DNA of 6,574 bases from Alphaproteobacteria bacterium (GCA_903970575.1 CAJCJC010000421.1:1-6574), one strand, 5' to 3'. Shown: positions 1 through 6,536, numbered from the stretch's first letter. The notes: a model not told the origin generated them from the sequence alone. Translations and numbers: made by a program.

Positions 1-683
1 ACCCCTTCCAGAAACGCGATAATAATAATGACGATCAACGCGACAGGCCCCCAAATTAGCCAAGACCGCCGCTTGTGGGAACCGCTTTCCACTGGCTGCG
101 GCGATGAGGCCGCAGGCTCCGTCAGCGTCGGCGATCCGACCGCGGCTATTTCGGTCACGGGCGTCGCGACGACAATTTGCGGCTGGGGGGTGACGGTTGG
201 CTTCCGTGTCTCGGCCGGCGGCGCGGGCGCTTCGGCCAGCGCCACCGGCTCCAGCTGCTGGACGAAATTGTGAAAAAATTCATCCGCCATCTTCTTGGCG
301 GCCATATCGACCAGCCGCGAGCCGATCTGGGCCAGCTTGCCGGCGACCTGCGCGTGGGCCTCGTAAGAGAGGATCGTGCCTTCGGCGTCGGCGGCAAGCC
401 TGACCTTGGCGCCGCCCTTCACCATGCCCGCGGCGCCGCCGGACCCATTGCCGGTCAGGGTATAGCCGTTCGGCGGATCGATATCGGTCAGCGTCGCCTG
501 TCCGGAGAATTTCGCCCGCACTGGCCCGATCGCCGCGGCGATGCGCCCCTTGAAGCCCGTATCGGACTCCCGGATCAGCTCCTCGCAACCGGGAATCGAC
601 GCCTTCAGGATGTCCGGGTCGTTCAGCGCCCGCCAGACCGTTTCCAGCGGCAACCCGATGCGATGTTCGCCTGTCATATCCAT
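1..683 (-). CDS. coxG: CoxG-type CO dehydrogenase subunit G (SRPBCC), 3' end beyond window
   Basis: The leftward frame from the ATG at 683 stays open to base 1 (227 codons visible), so only the extreme C-terminus is missing. CoxG is an SRPBCC-fold accessory protein of aerobic Mo-Cu CO dehydrogenase. It tethers the enzyme to the inner membrane and is thought to help pass electrons to the quinone pool. Family signatures seen are LNDPDILKASIPGCEEL (residues 20-36), a glycine-rich GNGSGGAAGMVKGGAKV block (78-94), and a conserved amphipathic helix ending in KKMADEFF (130-137). A Pro/Ala/Thr-rich linker (about 145-203) follows, then KRR and a hydrophobic helix (about 207-225), which is the expected C-terminal membrane anchor. 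The start is preceded by AGGG about 11 nt upstream; the other nearby upstream ATG is out of frame. It is transcribed divergently from pckG. Catalytic cox genes, if present, lie left of the window, so the physiological link to CO oxidation is inferred from the family. Stand-alone CoxG homologues of other function exist. Confidence 0.85.
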   Translation of the reverse strand, partial: MDMTGEHRIGLPLETVWRALNDPDILKASIPGCEELIRESDTGFKGRIAAAIGPVRAKFSGQATLTDIDPPNGYTLTGNGSGGAAGMVKGGAKVRLAADAEGTILSYEAHAQVAGKLAQIGSRLVDMAAKKMADEFFHNFVQQLEPVALAEAPAPPAETRKPTVTPQPQIVVATPVTEIAAVGSPTLTEPAASSPQPVESGSHKRRSWLIWGPVALIVIIIIAFLEG

Positions 684-714
684 GGTGACATATGCCCTAT
701 AGTCCGACGGTCCG

Positions 715-742
715 AATGTCTCGGGCAATTCCCCGGTGTCAA
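715..742 (-). promoter_or_regulatory. coxG: Candidate sigma-70-type promoter for coxG
   Basis: On the minus strand a perfect TTGACA (742-737) is followed, after a 16-bp spacer, by GACATT (720-715), a partial match to TATAAT. Transcription would start near 708, leaving a leader of about 25 nt that contains the AGGG ribosome-binding site and ends at the ATG at 683. The geometry is good, but the -10 box is weak and no experimental support is visible. Confidence 0.35.
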
Positions 743-862
743 AAGGCGCCATCCGTTTTTTTGAGAGGAAATTGGCGTTGCGCCGCCACGACACTGGACA
801 TCCCGCGATTTGAATTCCAGAAAGCATCGTTGATCTAGCATGAAAAGATCGCGGATGCGCCA

Positions 863-879
863 TTTCGAGCGGCGCGAAA
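863..879. promoter_or_regulatory. 17-bp imperfect palindrome upstream of pckG (operator candidate)
   Basis: TTTCG (863-867) and CGAAA (875-879) are perfect inverted repeats around a 7-bp centre, and further symmetric G/C positions lie inside. The site sits 23 bp before the preferred pckG start. It could bind a dimeric regulator or form a weak leader hairpin. No regulator family is identifiable from sequence alone, and chance occurrence cannot be excluded. Confidence 0.25.
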
Positions 880-887
880 ACCGGAAT

Positions 888-891
888 GGAG
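888..891 (+). promoter_or_regulatory. pckG: Ribosome-binding site deciding the pckG start
   Basis: GGAG lies 11 nt before the ATG at 903, with a further AGGGA (898-902) abutting that ATG. The alternative in-frame ATG at 840 has no purine-rich Shine-Dalgarno sequence in front of it. Together with the N-terminal alignment to known GTP-PEPCKs, this favours 903 as the start. Confidence 0.5.
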
Positions 892-902
892 CGTTTCAGG
901 GA

Positions 903-2714
903 ATGGATCAGGGGATTTCACTGCCCACGCGACATCAAAATCTGCTCGCCTGGGTCGAGCGGATTGCCCAATTGACCGAGGCCGACAGCGTTTATTGGTG
1001 CAACGGCTCGGCTAAGGAATATGACGCACTTTGCCAACTTCTGGTCGATAACGGCACGTTCCGCCGGCTTTCCGACGTCAAGCGCCCTGGATCGTTTCTG
1101 GCCCTTTCGGACCCGGCCGACGTGGCCCGGGTCGAGGGGCGAACGTTTATCTGCTCGACCCGTCAGGACGATTCCGGCCCCACGAATAACTGGCGCGAGC
1201 CGGGGGAGATGCGCGAGACGCTGACCGGACTGTTCGCTGGCGCGATGCGCGGTCGGACGATGTATGTCGTGCCGTTCTCGATGGGACCCATAGGCTCCGA
1301 CATCGCCCGTATCGGCGTACAACTGACCGATTCGCCCTATGTCGCCGTCTCCATGCGCATCATGACCCGCATGGGCGCGGCGGCGCTGGCCCAGCTCGGC
1401 CATGATGGCGCGTATATCCCGTGCCTGCATTCGGTCGGCATGCCGCTCTCCGACGGGGTCGAGGATGTGTCGTGGCCCTGCAACCCTGGGAACGTCTATG
1501 TCGTCCATTTCCCGGAAACCCGGGAAATCTGGTCCTTCGGCTCCGGCTATGGCGGAAACGCGCTCCTGGGCAAGAAATGCCTGGCCTTGCGCATCGCCTC
1601 GGTGATGGCGCGCGACGAGGGCTGGCTCGCCGAACATATGCTGATCCTCAAGCTGACCTCGCCCACCGGAGAGGTCAAATACGTCGCCGGCGCCTTCCCC
1701 AGCGCCTGCGGCAAGACAAATCTTGCGATGCTGATCCCAACCCTGCCCGGCTGGAAGGTCGAGACCATCGGCGACGATATCGCCTGGATGAAATTCGGCG
1801 ACGACGGCCGCCTGCGCGCCATCAACCCCGAGGCCGGATTCTTTGGCGTCGCCCCCGGCACCAGCGACAAGACCAATCCCAACGCGCTCGCCGCCGTGGG
1901 CCGCAATTCGATCTTCACCAATTGCGCGCTCACCGACGATGGCGACGTCTGGTGGGAAGGCATGGCGAAAACGCCGCCGGAGGGCCTGACCGACTGGCGC
2001 GGCCAGGGCTGGACGCAGGACTCCGGCCGCCCGGCCGCCCACCCCAACGCCCGTTTCACCACCCCCGCCGCGCAATGCCCCTCCGTCGCCCAGGAGTGGG
2101 AAGACCCCGCCGGCGTGCCGATCGACGCCTTCTTGTTCGGCGGCCGTCGCTCGACCGTGGCGCCCCTGGTGTTCGAGGCGCGCAACTGGGAGGAAGGCGT
2201 CTTCCTCGCCGCGCAAATGAGTTCGGAAACCACGGCGGCGGCCACTGGCGCCATCGGCGAACTGCGTTTCGACCCGATGGCGATGTTGCCGTTCTGCGGC
2301 TATCACATGGGCGATTACTTCGCCCATTGGCTTAGGATCGGCCGCCGCGACGGCGCGCATCCGCCCAAGATTTTCTTCGTCAACTGGTTCCGCAAGGGCG
2401 ATGACGGGCAGTTCCTGTGGCCCGGATTCGGCGAAAACGCCCGCGTGCTGGCCTGGATATTCGCCCGTTGCGGCGGCCGAGGCATGGCGGAGGAAACGCC
2501 CGTCGGCTATGTGCCCGTCATCGGCGAGGACGGCATCGAGATTGGCGGTCTGGACGCGTCGGCGGATGACATGGCCCGCCTGCTGGCGATCGACCCCGCC
2601 GAATGGAGCGCCACGTTGGACCAGGTGCGCACCCATTTCACCCGCTTCGGCGACAAGCTGCCGCCCGAGTTCAACCGCCTGATGGAGGATTTCGAGGCGC
2701 GGCTGGCCGGCTAG
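903..2714 (+). CDS. pckG: Phosphoenolpyruvate carboxykinase (GTP)
   Basis: This cytosolic enzyme converts oxaloacetate + GTP to PEP + CO2 + GDP, the committing step of gluconeogenesis from TCA intermediates. The 603-residue product matches the usual 590-620 aa of the GTP class. Motifs in order: [10 protein letters not shown] near 76, GPTNNW (92-97), the MRIMTRMG segment (151-158), [16 protein letters not shown] with the likely Mn-binding lysine (about 218-233), and an AEHM histidine (245). Then come the P-loop/active-site cysteine block SACGKTN (267-273, Cys269), the metal-binding GDDIAWM (290-296), the [15 protein letters not shown] stretch, and the GTP-class nucleotide-binding NWFRKG and FLWPGFGEN (about 494-512). 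All catalytic elements look intact. The ATG at 903 is preferred because homologues begin about ten residues before the HQNLLAWVE segment and it has an RBS; starting at 840 would add 21 basic, unconserved residues. It converges on the 2711-3595 gene, sharing a 4-bp stop overlap. No rho-independent terminator is visible after it. Confidence 0.97.
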   Translation: MDQGISLPTRHQNLLAWVERIAQLTEADSVYWCNGSAKEYDALCQLLVDNGTFRRLSDVKRPGSFLALSDPADVARVEGRTFICSTRQDDSGPTNNWREPGEMRETLTGLFAGAMRGRTMYVVPFSMGPIGSDIARIGVQLTDSPYVAVSMRIMTRMGAAALAQLGHDGAYIPCLHSVGMPLSDGVEDVSWPCNPGNVYVVHFPETREIWSFGSGYGGNALLGKKCLALRIASVMARDEGWLAEHMLILKLTSPTGEVKYVAGAFPSACGKTNLAMLIPTLPGWKVETIGDDIAWMKFGDDGRLRAINPEAGFFGVAPGTSDKTNPNALAAVGRNSIFTNCALTDDGDVWWEGMAKTPPEGLTDWRGQGWTQDSGRPAAHPNARFTTPAAQCPSVAQEWEDPAGVPIDAFLFGGRRSTVAPLVFEARNWEEGVFLAAQMSSETTAAATGAIGELRFDPMAMLPFCGYHMGDYFAHWLRIGRRDGAHPPKIFFVNWFRKGDDGQFLWPGFGENARVLAWIFARCGGRGMAEETPVGYVPVIGEDGIEIGGLDASADDMARLLAIDPAEWSATLDQVRTHFTRFGDKLPPEFNRLMEDFEARLAG

Positions 2715-3595
2715 GCCGCCGCCGCGAGCCCCGCGCGCCGAGGCTTCGGCCGATAAGCCCATTCGAAGAAGATCATCAACATGATGGTCAGACTCATGCC
2801 TTCTGGAACCTGGATGGCCAACATATGCCAGGTGAATTTATCGAGCCCGACGAAAAACTCCATGTTCGGGATCACCACCCACAGCCCGAGCCAGGCGCCG
2901 AACCAGATCGCGCTCCCCATCCCGCGCCTCGGGTAAATCCTTACAAACAAAAAGCAAAACAGACTGAGCTGGACCAAGTACGTCACGAACAGCCAGGGCA
3001 ATAGGGATACCGCTTCATCCGGCGGCCGGCGCGGGAAATCATGCGCCGGGTATTCATCGAACAAGACCTGCGCCAGATGCTGGTGGAACGAGATGTCCAG
3101 CACGAACACCAGCACGGCGCCGAGCCCGCCAAAAATCAGGAACCGCCGCCAATCGGTCGGCGCTGGCGCCCAACGTTCATCCTTCGGGCGATAGGCCAAC
3201 TGAAAGAAGATCATCAGCAAGATCGCGGTCACGATCCCCGCGCCCATCTGCAACGCCAGCAGCCCCCAGCCCATATTGGGCGTGCCGACGAAGAACTGCC
3301 CGTCCGGGATGACCATGAACAGCCCGGCCCACGCGCCCCACCAAATGGCGTTCGCCAAGCCGCGCCGTGGATAAACGCGCAGATACAAATAGCAAAAGAC
3401 CACGAGTTGGATAAGCGATGCCGCGAACAGGAACGGGACCAGCGGCTTCGCCTCCGCCGGCGGCCGCGCCGGATACCCAACGGACATGGCCGCAACGAAA
3501 GGCGTCATCTGCCAAATCATATACAGCGCCAGCACCAGGATCGACCCGGCGACCGAAGCGACCAGAAACCGCCCCCACTGAACGGTGATCGTCAC
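2711..3595 (-). CDS. Internally duplicated eight-helix membrane protein, function unknown
   Basis: The 294-residue product is an integral membrane protein built from two copies of a four-helix unit, residues about 7-138 and 149-284, joined by a short hydrophilic linker (RWAPAPTD). Each unit has a helix, a loop ending in a Pro/Arg-rich stretch (ARPPAEAK / RRPPDEAV), a helix running into YPRRG (75-79 and 221-225), then AIW-GAW-GL-VIP and a final helix ending AYRPK. By hand, 36 of 64 residues match from YPRRG to AYRPK. No catalytic motif, cofactor site or named family is recognised. The unit resembles small DUF-type four-helix membrane proteins, and the duplication may form a pseudo-dimer. The start is GTG (3595-3593), fixed by a strong GGGGAGG five nt upstream. 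The TAG stop overlaps the pckG stop on the opposite strand. Third-position G+C matches the neighbours, so there is no sign of recent transfer. Confidence 0.85.
   Translation of the reverse strand: MTITVQWGRFLVASVAGSILVLALYMIWQMTPFVAAMSVGYPARPPAEAKPLVPFLFAASLIQLVVFCYLYLRVYPRRGLANAIWWGAWAGLFMVIPDGQFFVGTPNMGWGLLALQMGAGIVTAILLMIFFQLAYRPKDERWAPAPTDWRRFLIFGGLGAVLVFVLDISFHQHLAQVLFDEYPAHDFPRRPPDEAVSLLPWLFVTYLVQLSLFCFLFVRIYPRRGMGSAIWFGAWLGLWVVIPNMEFFVGLDKFTWHMLAIQVPEGMSLTIMLMIFFEWAYRPKPRRAGLAAAA
2744..3577 (-). repeat. Intragenic tandem duplication (two four-helix units)
   Basis: The segment 3577-3182 encodes the first four-helix unit and 3151-2744 the second. The protein identity is strongest in the C-terminal half of each unit. 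Some nucleotide similarity persists: the last-helix region reads GAAGATCATCA on the plus strand in both copies (about 2767-2777 and 3206-3216). The copies are clearly diverged in their N-terminal helices, so the duplication is old rather than an assembly artefact. Confidence 0.85.
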
Positions 3596-3600
3596 GATGT

Positions 3601-3607
3601 CCTCCCC
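3601..3607 (-). promoter_or_regulatory. Strong Shine-Dalgarno defining a GTG start
   Basis: On the minus strand GGGGAGG (3607-3601) sits five nt before the GTG at 3595. It is among the best ribosome-binding sites in the window and supports a GTG start. No clear promoter is seen in the 85-bp gap (3596-3680) to the upstream hydrolase gene, so read-through from that gene is possible. Confidence 0.7.
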
Positions 3608-3680
3608 AAGCCTTTTGTTGAAGGGATGCTAAGACGAATCGGCGGCCGGCGCCACAGTTGCGAGGGTAAGCCCGACGGCG

Positions 3681-4567
3681 TTAATGCGACGTTCGCAACG
3701 TTCCCTCCAAGAACGGCAGCACGACCCGCCAGTATTCGCCTGGATTGTGCGCCTCCAGATCGACATGGGCGGCTCCCTCCACCACCCAGAAACGCTTGGG
3801 CTCCGGCGCGGCGTCAAATAGTAGCTTTGCCTCGTGCAACGGCGTGCGACGGTCGGCGGAGCCGGAAGCCAGCAGGAGCGGCGCGGATATGCCGCCAATG
3901 CGATCGATAGGCCGCAGCTTATCGGCGACGACGCCGAGGACCGGCGGCAGCAGCAGCTTGAACGCGGCGACGAGCAAAGGCGTCAAAAGCGGTCCCGCGA
4001 ACCGGCCCAGGCTCGTACTCAGCCGATTGGCGAGAGCCCGATCGATATCGGGGTAAACCGACTCCAGCACGAAGGCGTCCACCTTAAGCGGCCCCGGGCC
4101 CAGAAGAGCCGCCGCACCGCCAAGCGACACGCCGATCACGCCGACTCGCTCCCGGGGCAGCCTTTGCCGAACGAATTCAACGGCGGCTGCGGCATCGAAC
4201 GACTCCCGCCAACCATAGGTAACGCGCTCTCCGCCGCTCTCCCCATGGGCCTGGAAATCGAACAGCAGCACCGCGAAACCATGGTCGCGCAAAATCTCGG
4301 CGCGCCGCGCCAGCGCAGCCGATTAGTCCATGCGCCATGCATCAAGACGACCGCGCCGCCGCCGCCTGGGCGCTGCGCCGAGAGCCACCAACCCCGCACA
4401 AGCGCGCCCGAGCCCGAACGAAGCGTAATTGTCTCAGCCTCGGAAAGAACATCCGGCGGCGAGCCTATAAGTGTCCTGGCCGGCCGCGACAGGCGCAAAC
4501 CGACAGCGATCACAGAACCGCACAGGCCAATCGCGAGCGCGCCGATAAAGAGGAGCAGCCCCGGCAT
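3681..4567 (-). pseudogene. Alpha/beta hydrolase interrupted by one frameshift
   Basis: Two overlapping leftward frames together make one alpha/beta hydrolase of about 295 residues. The first (ATG at 4567) gives an N-terminal hydrophobic anchor or signal segment (residues about 3-24), a beta-rich region, and the oxyanion-side LMHGAWTNRL (75-84). The second, in the -1 frame, resumes with LARRAEILRDHGF and FDFQAHGES, then the nucleophile elbow GVSLGG, the acid GSADRRTP and the base EGAAHVD, ending in TAA at 3683-3681. Nucleophile, acid and histidine are all present, so only the frame is lost, consistent with one missing base between 4322 and about 4311. Without frameshifting, translation runs on to a stop near 4136 with a meaningless tail. 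Family members are serine esterases or peptidases (COG1073-like); the substrate is unknown. The start has TGAGG about 10 nt upstream; a TTG at 4570 directly precedes the ATG. Either a recent pseudogene or a sequencing error fits. Confidence 0.8.
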
Positions 4568-4774
4568 CAACTGCGGGCCTCATATTGTCTACAACAAAAG
4601 CGCACGTAGACGCGACACGCTGGATTCGCTGATGCCGTGCAAATAAACGTCACTGCGAGGAGCCTAGCGACACGGCAATCCCTGGCGCCGCCCGCTGATA
4701 CATCGATCGCCACGCTTCGCGCGCGACGACGATCATTATGATATGGCGCGGGCGGACACGAAAGTTCGTCGACT
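4568..4774. other. Intergenic gap between the nitroreductase-family gene and the hydrolase
   Basis: This 207-bp stretch has no credible gene in any frame. It holds the palindromic repeat (4647-4732), an 11-bp ATCATTATGAT palindrome overlapping its right end (4732-4742), and a short CGAA-AG-TTCG hairpin just beyond the 4775 stop (no T-run, so not a convincing terminator). It probably also contains the hydrolase promoter, which I could not identify. Confidence 0.5.
4647..4732. repeat. Degenerate composite palindromic intergenic repeat (REP-like)
   Basis: The left arm (4648-4681) reads CGTCACTGCGAGGAGC, then AGCGAC and GGCAATCC. The right arm (about 4703-4732) contains ATCGCCACGCTTCGCGCGCGACGACG. 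Its reverse complement follows the same order of blocks: CGTC, GCGNG, AGCG, GGCRATC. The two arms therefore form an imperfect long palindrome around a 20-bp centre. The left arm closely resembles the GTCATTGCGAG...GCAATCC repeat that I recall being scattered in intergenic regions of many alphaproteobacteria. Repeat-family membership is from memory and could not be searched. The element lies between genes, as expected for such repeats. Confidence 0.55.
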
Positions 4775-5215
4775 TCAATCCAAAATCACCAGCGGAATCT
4801 CGCGCTTCACCCGCGCCTGAAATTCAGCGTAGGTGGGGACGGCGGCGGCCAGCGTTTCCCACAGCGCGTGGCGTTCATCGCCGTGCGCGATTCGGGCCTT
4901 CACCGGGCGGGGCTTGCGGTCGATATAGATCGTGGCGTCCGCGTTCGCGCGCAGATTGCGGACCCAATCCGGCTCGGTCGGGCTGCCGCCGGCGGAACCG
5001 ACCAAAAGAAGTTTGCCGTCGATTTCGAAATACGCGAGCGCCACCGCGCGTTTCTTGCCACTCTTGCGCCCCTTGGCCACCAACAGCAGCGGCATCTTGG
5101 GCTTATACCCGCCCTGCTTCGCGAACAGGCGCGTCAGCGGCGAATCCCCGGTCCAGCGCAACATCCAGCGATCGAATTTGTAGCCGAGCGGGCTCATCAT
5201 CAATTTCAACAGCAT
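4775..5215 (-). CDS. Ddn-like deazaflavin (F420)-dependent nitroreductase-family protein
   Basis: The 146-residue product belongs to the nitroreductase/quinone-reductase family typified by mycobacterial Ddn (split beta-barrel, FDOR-A-like). Those enzymes use reduced F420 to reduce quinones or other small hydrophobic acceptors. Signatures seen are KGRKSGKKR (48-56), the cofactor-phosphate-binding style of the family; VGSAGGSPTEPDWVRNL (72-88); and the C-terminal YAEFQ-REIPLVILD (129-146). Length matches the family (about 140-150 aa). The ATG at 5215 is chosen because a GAGGGGG Shine-Dalgarno lies 8 nt upstream. An upstream in-frame start near 5257 would place 14 unconserved residues inside the preceding gene. 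It follows the methyltransferase gene by 13 nt and is almost certainly co-translated with it. The cofactor (F420 or a flavin) and substrate are not determinable here. Active-site tyrosines are not assigned with confidence. Confidence 0.85.
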   Translation of the reverse strand: MLLKLMMSPLGYKFDRWMLRWTGDSPLTRLFAKQGGYKPKMPLLLVAKGRKSGKKRAVALAYFEIDGKLLLVGSAGGSPTEPDWVRNLRANADATIYIDRKPRPVKARIAHGDERHALWETLAAAVPTYAEFQARVKREIPLVILD

Positions 5216-5223
5216 TGGCTGCG

Positions 5224-5231
5224 CCCCCTCA
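5224..5231 (-). promoter_or_regulatory. Overlapping stop / Shine-Dalgarno (translational coupling)
   Basis: On the minus strand, the TGA ending the methyltransferase (5231-5229) is fused to the Shine-Dalgarno GAGGGGG (5230-5224) of the next gene. The next gene's ATG is at 5215, 8 nt further. Ribosomes terminating on the first gene are positioned to reinitiate on the second, which argues for one operon with linked expression. Confidence 0.65.
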
Positions 5232-6071
5232 TGCCTTTCGCGCCCAGAACAGCCCATACCGCATGGCGCCGGTGCGATAGGCGATCAATATTCTGAGCAA
5301 GGTGACGGCGAACAGCCGGTCGCCGTTTCCAGGGTCGAGCAGGAAATTGCGATAGCTTCGCTGGGTCAGCACGCCCTTGACCGCCCGTACGAGGCACAAC
5401 CACCAGGTTTTCCACACGAACGCCGTCAAATCCTCGAAGCCGATCAGTTCAAGGCCACAATCACGGATCATCGCGCGATACTCGCTCTCCGAACCCATGC
5501 TGGGCAGCCTGCCCTCGCGGCAGATCGGCTCCAGCAGATGGCGGATCGCGGCCGCGCCCGGCTTTTCCGAAGAAAGCCACACGCAGGTGGCGAAGCGGCC
5601 GCCTGGCTTTAGCGTCCGCACGACCTCCGCGAAGAATTTCGGCTTATCGACCATATGCTCGGAGCTTTCGATCGACAGCACGGCGTCGAAGCTTTCAGGG
5701 GCAAAGCCGTTCTCCAGCCAGTCCCGCCGCAGGAGCACGGGGTTCGGGCGTGGATACGCGCGCTGGGCGTAATCGAGCTGCTTTTCGGAGAGGGTGAGAC
5801 CGGTCACGTCGCATCCCCAGCGATCAGCCAAAAGTCGCGATGTTCCGCCATAGCCGCAGCCCACATCGCAGACCGCCTGCCCGGATTTCAGCTCCAGCCG
5901 CTCGGCGACAAGCGCGGTCAGCGCCTCGACCGCGTCCAGCGGCGTCTCCCGGCCGCCGCGCCACAGCCCATGATGCACATGCTCGCCCCAGATCTCCCGA
6001 TAGAACCGGTCCAGCGTATCGTAATGACGGGCGACGCTTTCGGCCGTTTGCGCCGTGCGCGGGATGATCAT
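5229..6071 (-). CDS. SAM-dependent methyltransferase, gamma-tocopherol/CFA-like
   Basis: This 280-residue class I methyltransferase resembles the gamma-tocopherol methyltransferase / sterol methyltransferase / cyclopropane synthase-like group. Visible features: the N-terminal HYDTLDRFYREIWGEHVHHGLW (16-37), typical of small-lipid or quinone-type methyltransferases in this group; SAM motif I CDVGCGYGGTSRL (68-80); GLTLSEKQLDYA (91-102); the motif SIESSEHMVDKPKFF (133-147); and LKPGGRF (154-160). The C-terminal part (about 210-280) is hydrophobic and Trp-rich, suggesting a lipophilic substrate. It heads a two-gene operon with the Ddn-like gene, hinting that both act on one metabolite, though this is inference. 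The ATG at 6071 has only a modest AAGG about 12 nt upstream, and no promoter is clear in the 168-bp divergent gap. The substrate is unknown; a C- or O-methylation of a prenylated or polyketide-like compound is possible. Confidence 0.9.
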   Translation of the reverse strand: MIIPRTAQTAESVARHYDTLDRFYREIWGEHVHHGLWRGGRETPLDAVEALTALVAERLELKSGQAVCDVGCGYGGTSRLLADRWGCDVTGLTLSEKQLDYAQRAYPRPNPVLLRRDWLENGFAPESFDAVLSIESSEHMVDKPKFFAEVVRTLKPGGRFATCVWLSSEKPGAAAIRHLLEPICREGRLPSMGSESEYRAMIRDCGLELIGFEDLTAFVWKTWWLCLVRAVKGVLTQRSYRNFLLDPGNGDRLFAVTLLRILIAYRTGAMRYGLFWARKA

Positions 6072-6160
6072 GGATTCGGATCGCCTTCAAAAATCGACAG
6101 TCGGATGCATACGGGAATACCGCGCCCATGATAAGCTGGAACATGGCGTGTCTTGGCGGC

Positions 6161-6196
6161 GTTGGCGAAGCCTGGGCTGTCGGCGCAAACGCCAAC
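6161..6196. other. Inverted repeat in the methyltransferase / holin-like divergent gap
   Basis: GTTGGCG (6161-6167) and CGCCAAC (6190-6196) are perfect inverted repeats with a 22-nt loop, and a related CTTGGCG occurs at 6152-6158. This may be an operator for the divergent genes or chance in GC-rich DNA. There is no T-run, so it is not a terminator. Apart from this, the 168-bp gap (6072-6239) shows no clear promoter boxes. Confidence 0.25.
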
Positions 6197-6239
6197 ACGC
6201 TGCATTCCTTCTCCACCCTCGTAATTCGCGTGGTGCATC

Positions 6240-6518
6240 ATGAGCGCCCTTTCCGACACGGTCCATAAAGGCGTCGAGCAGGCCAAGGCGGAATTGCGCG
6301 CCCGGTTCGTCACGCCCCTCATTGCCGGCGCGATCCTATGGGGCCTGGTCGCCCTGTTCGGACTTGCCGGCCTGATCTTTCTTTACGTCCTGGCCGATCG
6401 CTTTCTGGCCGAGCGGTTGGGCGATCCGGTCGCGGCGGCGGCCATCCTGCTGGGGGTGAATGTCGGGATCGTGCTCTTGATGCTCGCCTTCCGCTCGGCG
6501 TCGGCGCGCCGACGCTGA
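6240..6518 (+). CDS. Small two-helix membrane protein, holin-X/DUF1469-like
   Basis: The 92-residue product has a short amphipathic N-terminus (MSALSDTVHKGVEQAKAEL), two hydrophobic helices (about 27-52 and 64-84) separated by a short ADRFLAERLGDP loop, and a basic tail (SARRR). This is the architecture of the 'putative holin-X' (DUF1469) family of short bacterial membrane proteins, whose role is not established and which are usually not phage lysis genes. No phage genes surround it. The ATG at 6240 is the earliest possible start because an in-frame TAA lies at 6222-6224; the Shine-Dalgarno is weak. It is followed 18 nt later by the DUF72-like gene and may be its operon partner. Confidence 0.7.
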   Translation: MSALSDTVHKGVEQAKAELRARFVTPLIAGAILWGLVALFGLAGLIFLYVLADRFLAERLGDPVAAAAILLGVNVGIVLLMLAFRSASARRR

Positions 6519-6536
6519 CACGTCAGGTCGACGATC

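Larger units (their letters stand above)
684..902. other. Divergent coxG/pckG intergenic region
   Basis: This 219-bp region separates two divergent genes, so it must hold both promoters. Seen in it are the TTGACA promoter candidate on the minus strand (715-742), a seven-T run (756-762) without a convincing hairpin in front of it, a short GGCG-TTG-CGCC palindrome (773-783), and the 17-bp imperfect palindrome at 863-879. A TGA at 831-833 bounds the pckG frame, so an upstream ATG at 840 is open but not preferred. No clear -35/-10 pair is recognisable for pckG. Confidence 0.6.

Noticed and set aside
737..762. Seven-T run as a terminator between coxG and pckG
   Set aside because: No gene ends here (the genes diverge), and the sequence before the T-run lacks a stable stem.
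177..764. 195-aa rightward open frame
   Set aside because: It is antisense to coxG, whose minus-strand reading has clear family motifs. The frame also runs across the intergenic promoter region and has shadow-like Arg/Gly-rich composition.
810..838. TTGAAT plus ATCTAG with 17-bp spacing as a pckG promoter
   Set aside because: The -35 is only fair and the -10 barely matches the consensus; such pairs arise often by chance.
918..2762. 614-aa open frame antisense to pckG
   Set aside because: The opposite strand encodes an unmistakable, intact PEPCK. The antisense product has low-complexity Gly/Arg/His-rich composition without recognisable motifs, as expected from the mirror of a high-GC3 gene.
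4314..4318. Programmed -1 ribosomal frameshift in the hydrolase
   Set aside because: No X XXY YYZ slippery heptamer is visible at the junction, and this enzyme family is not known for recoding, so a simple indel or sequencing error is favoured.
3041..4646. Two long rightward frames (289 and 270 aa)
   Set aside because: Both are antisense to the membrane protein and hydrolase genes, rich in Arg/Gln/Pro, with no domain, and with no plausible RBS.
6240..6518. Phage holin indicating a prophage
   Set aside because: The two-helix architecture fits the widespread holin-X/DUF1469 chromosomal family, and no endolysin, integrase or structural phage genes are present.
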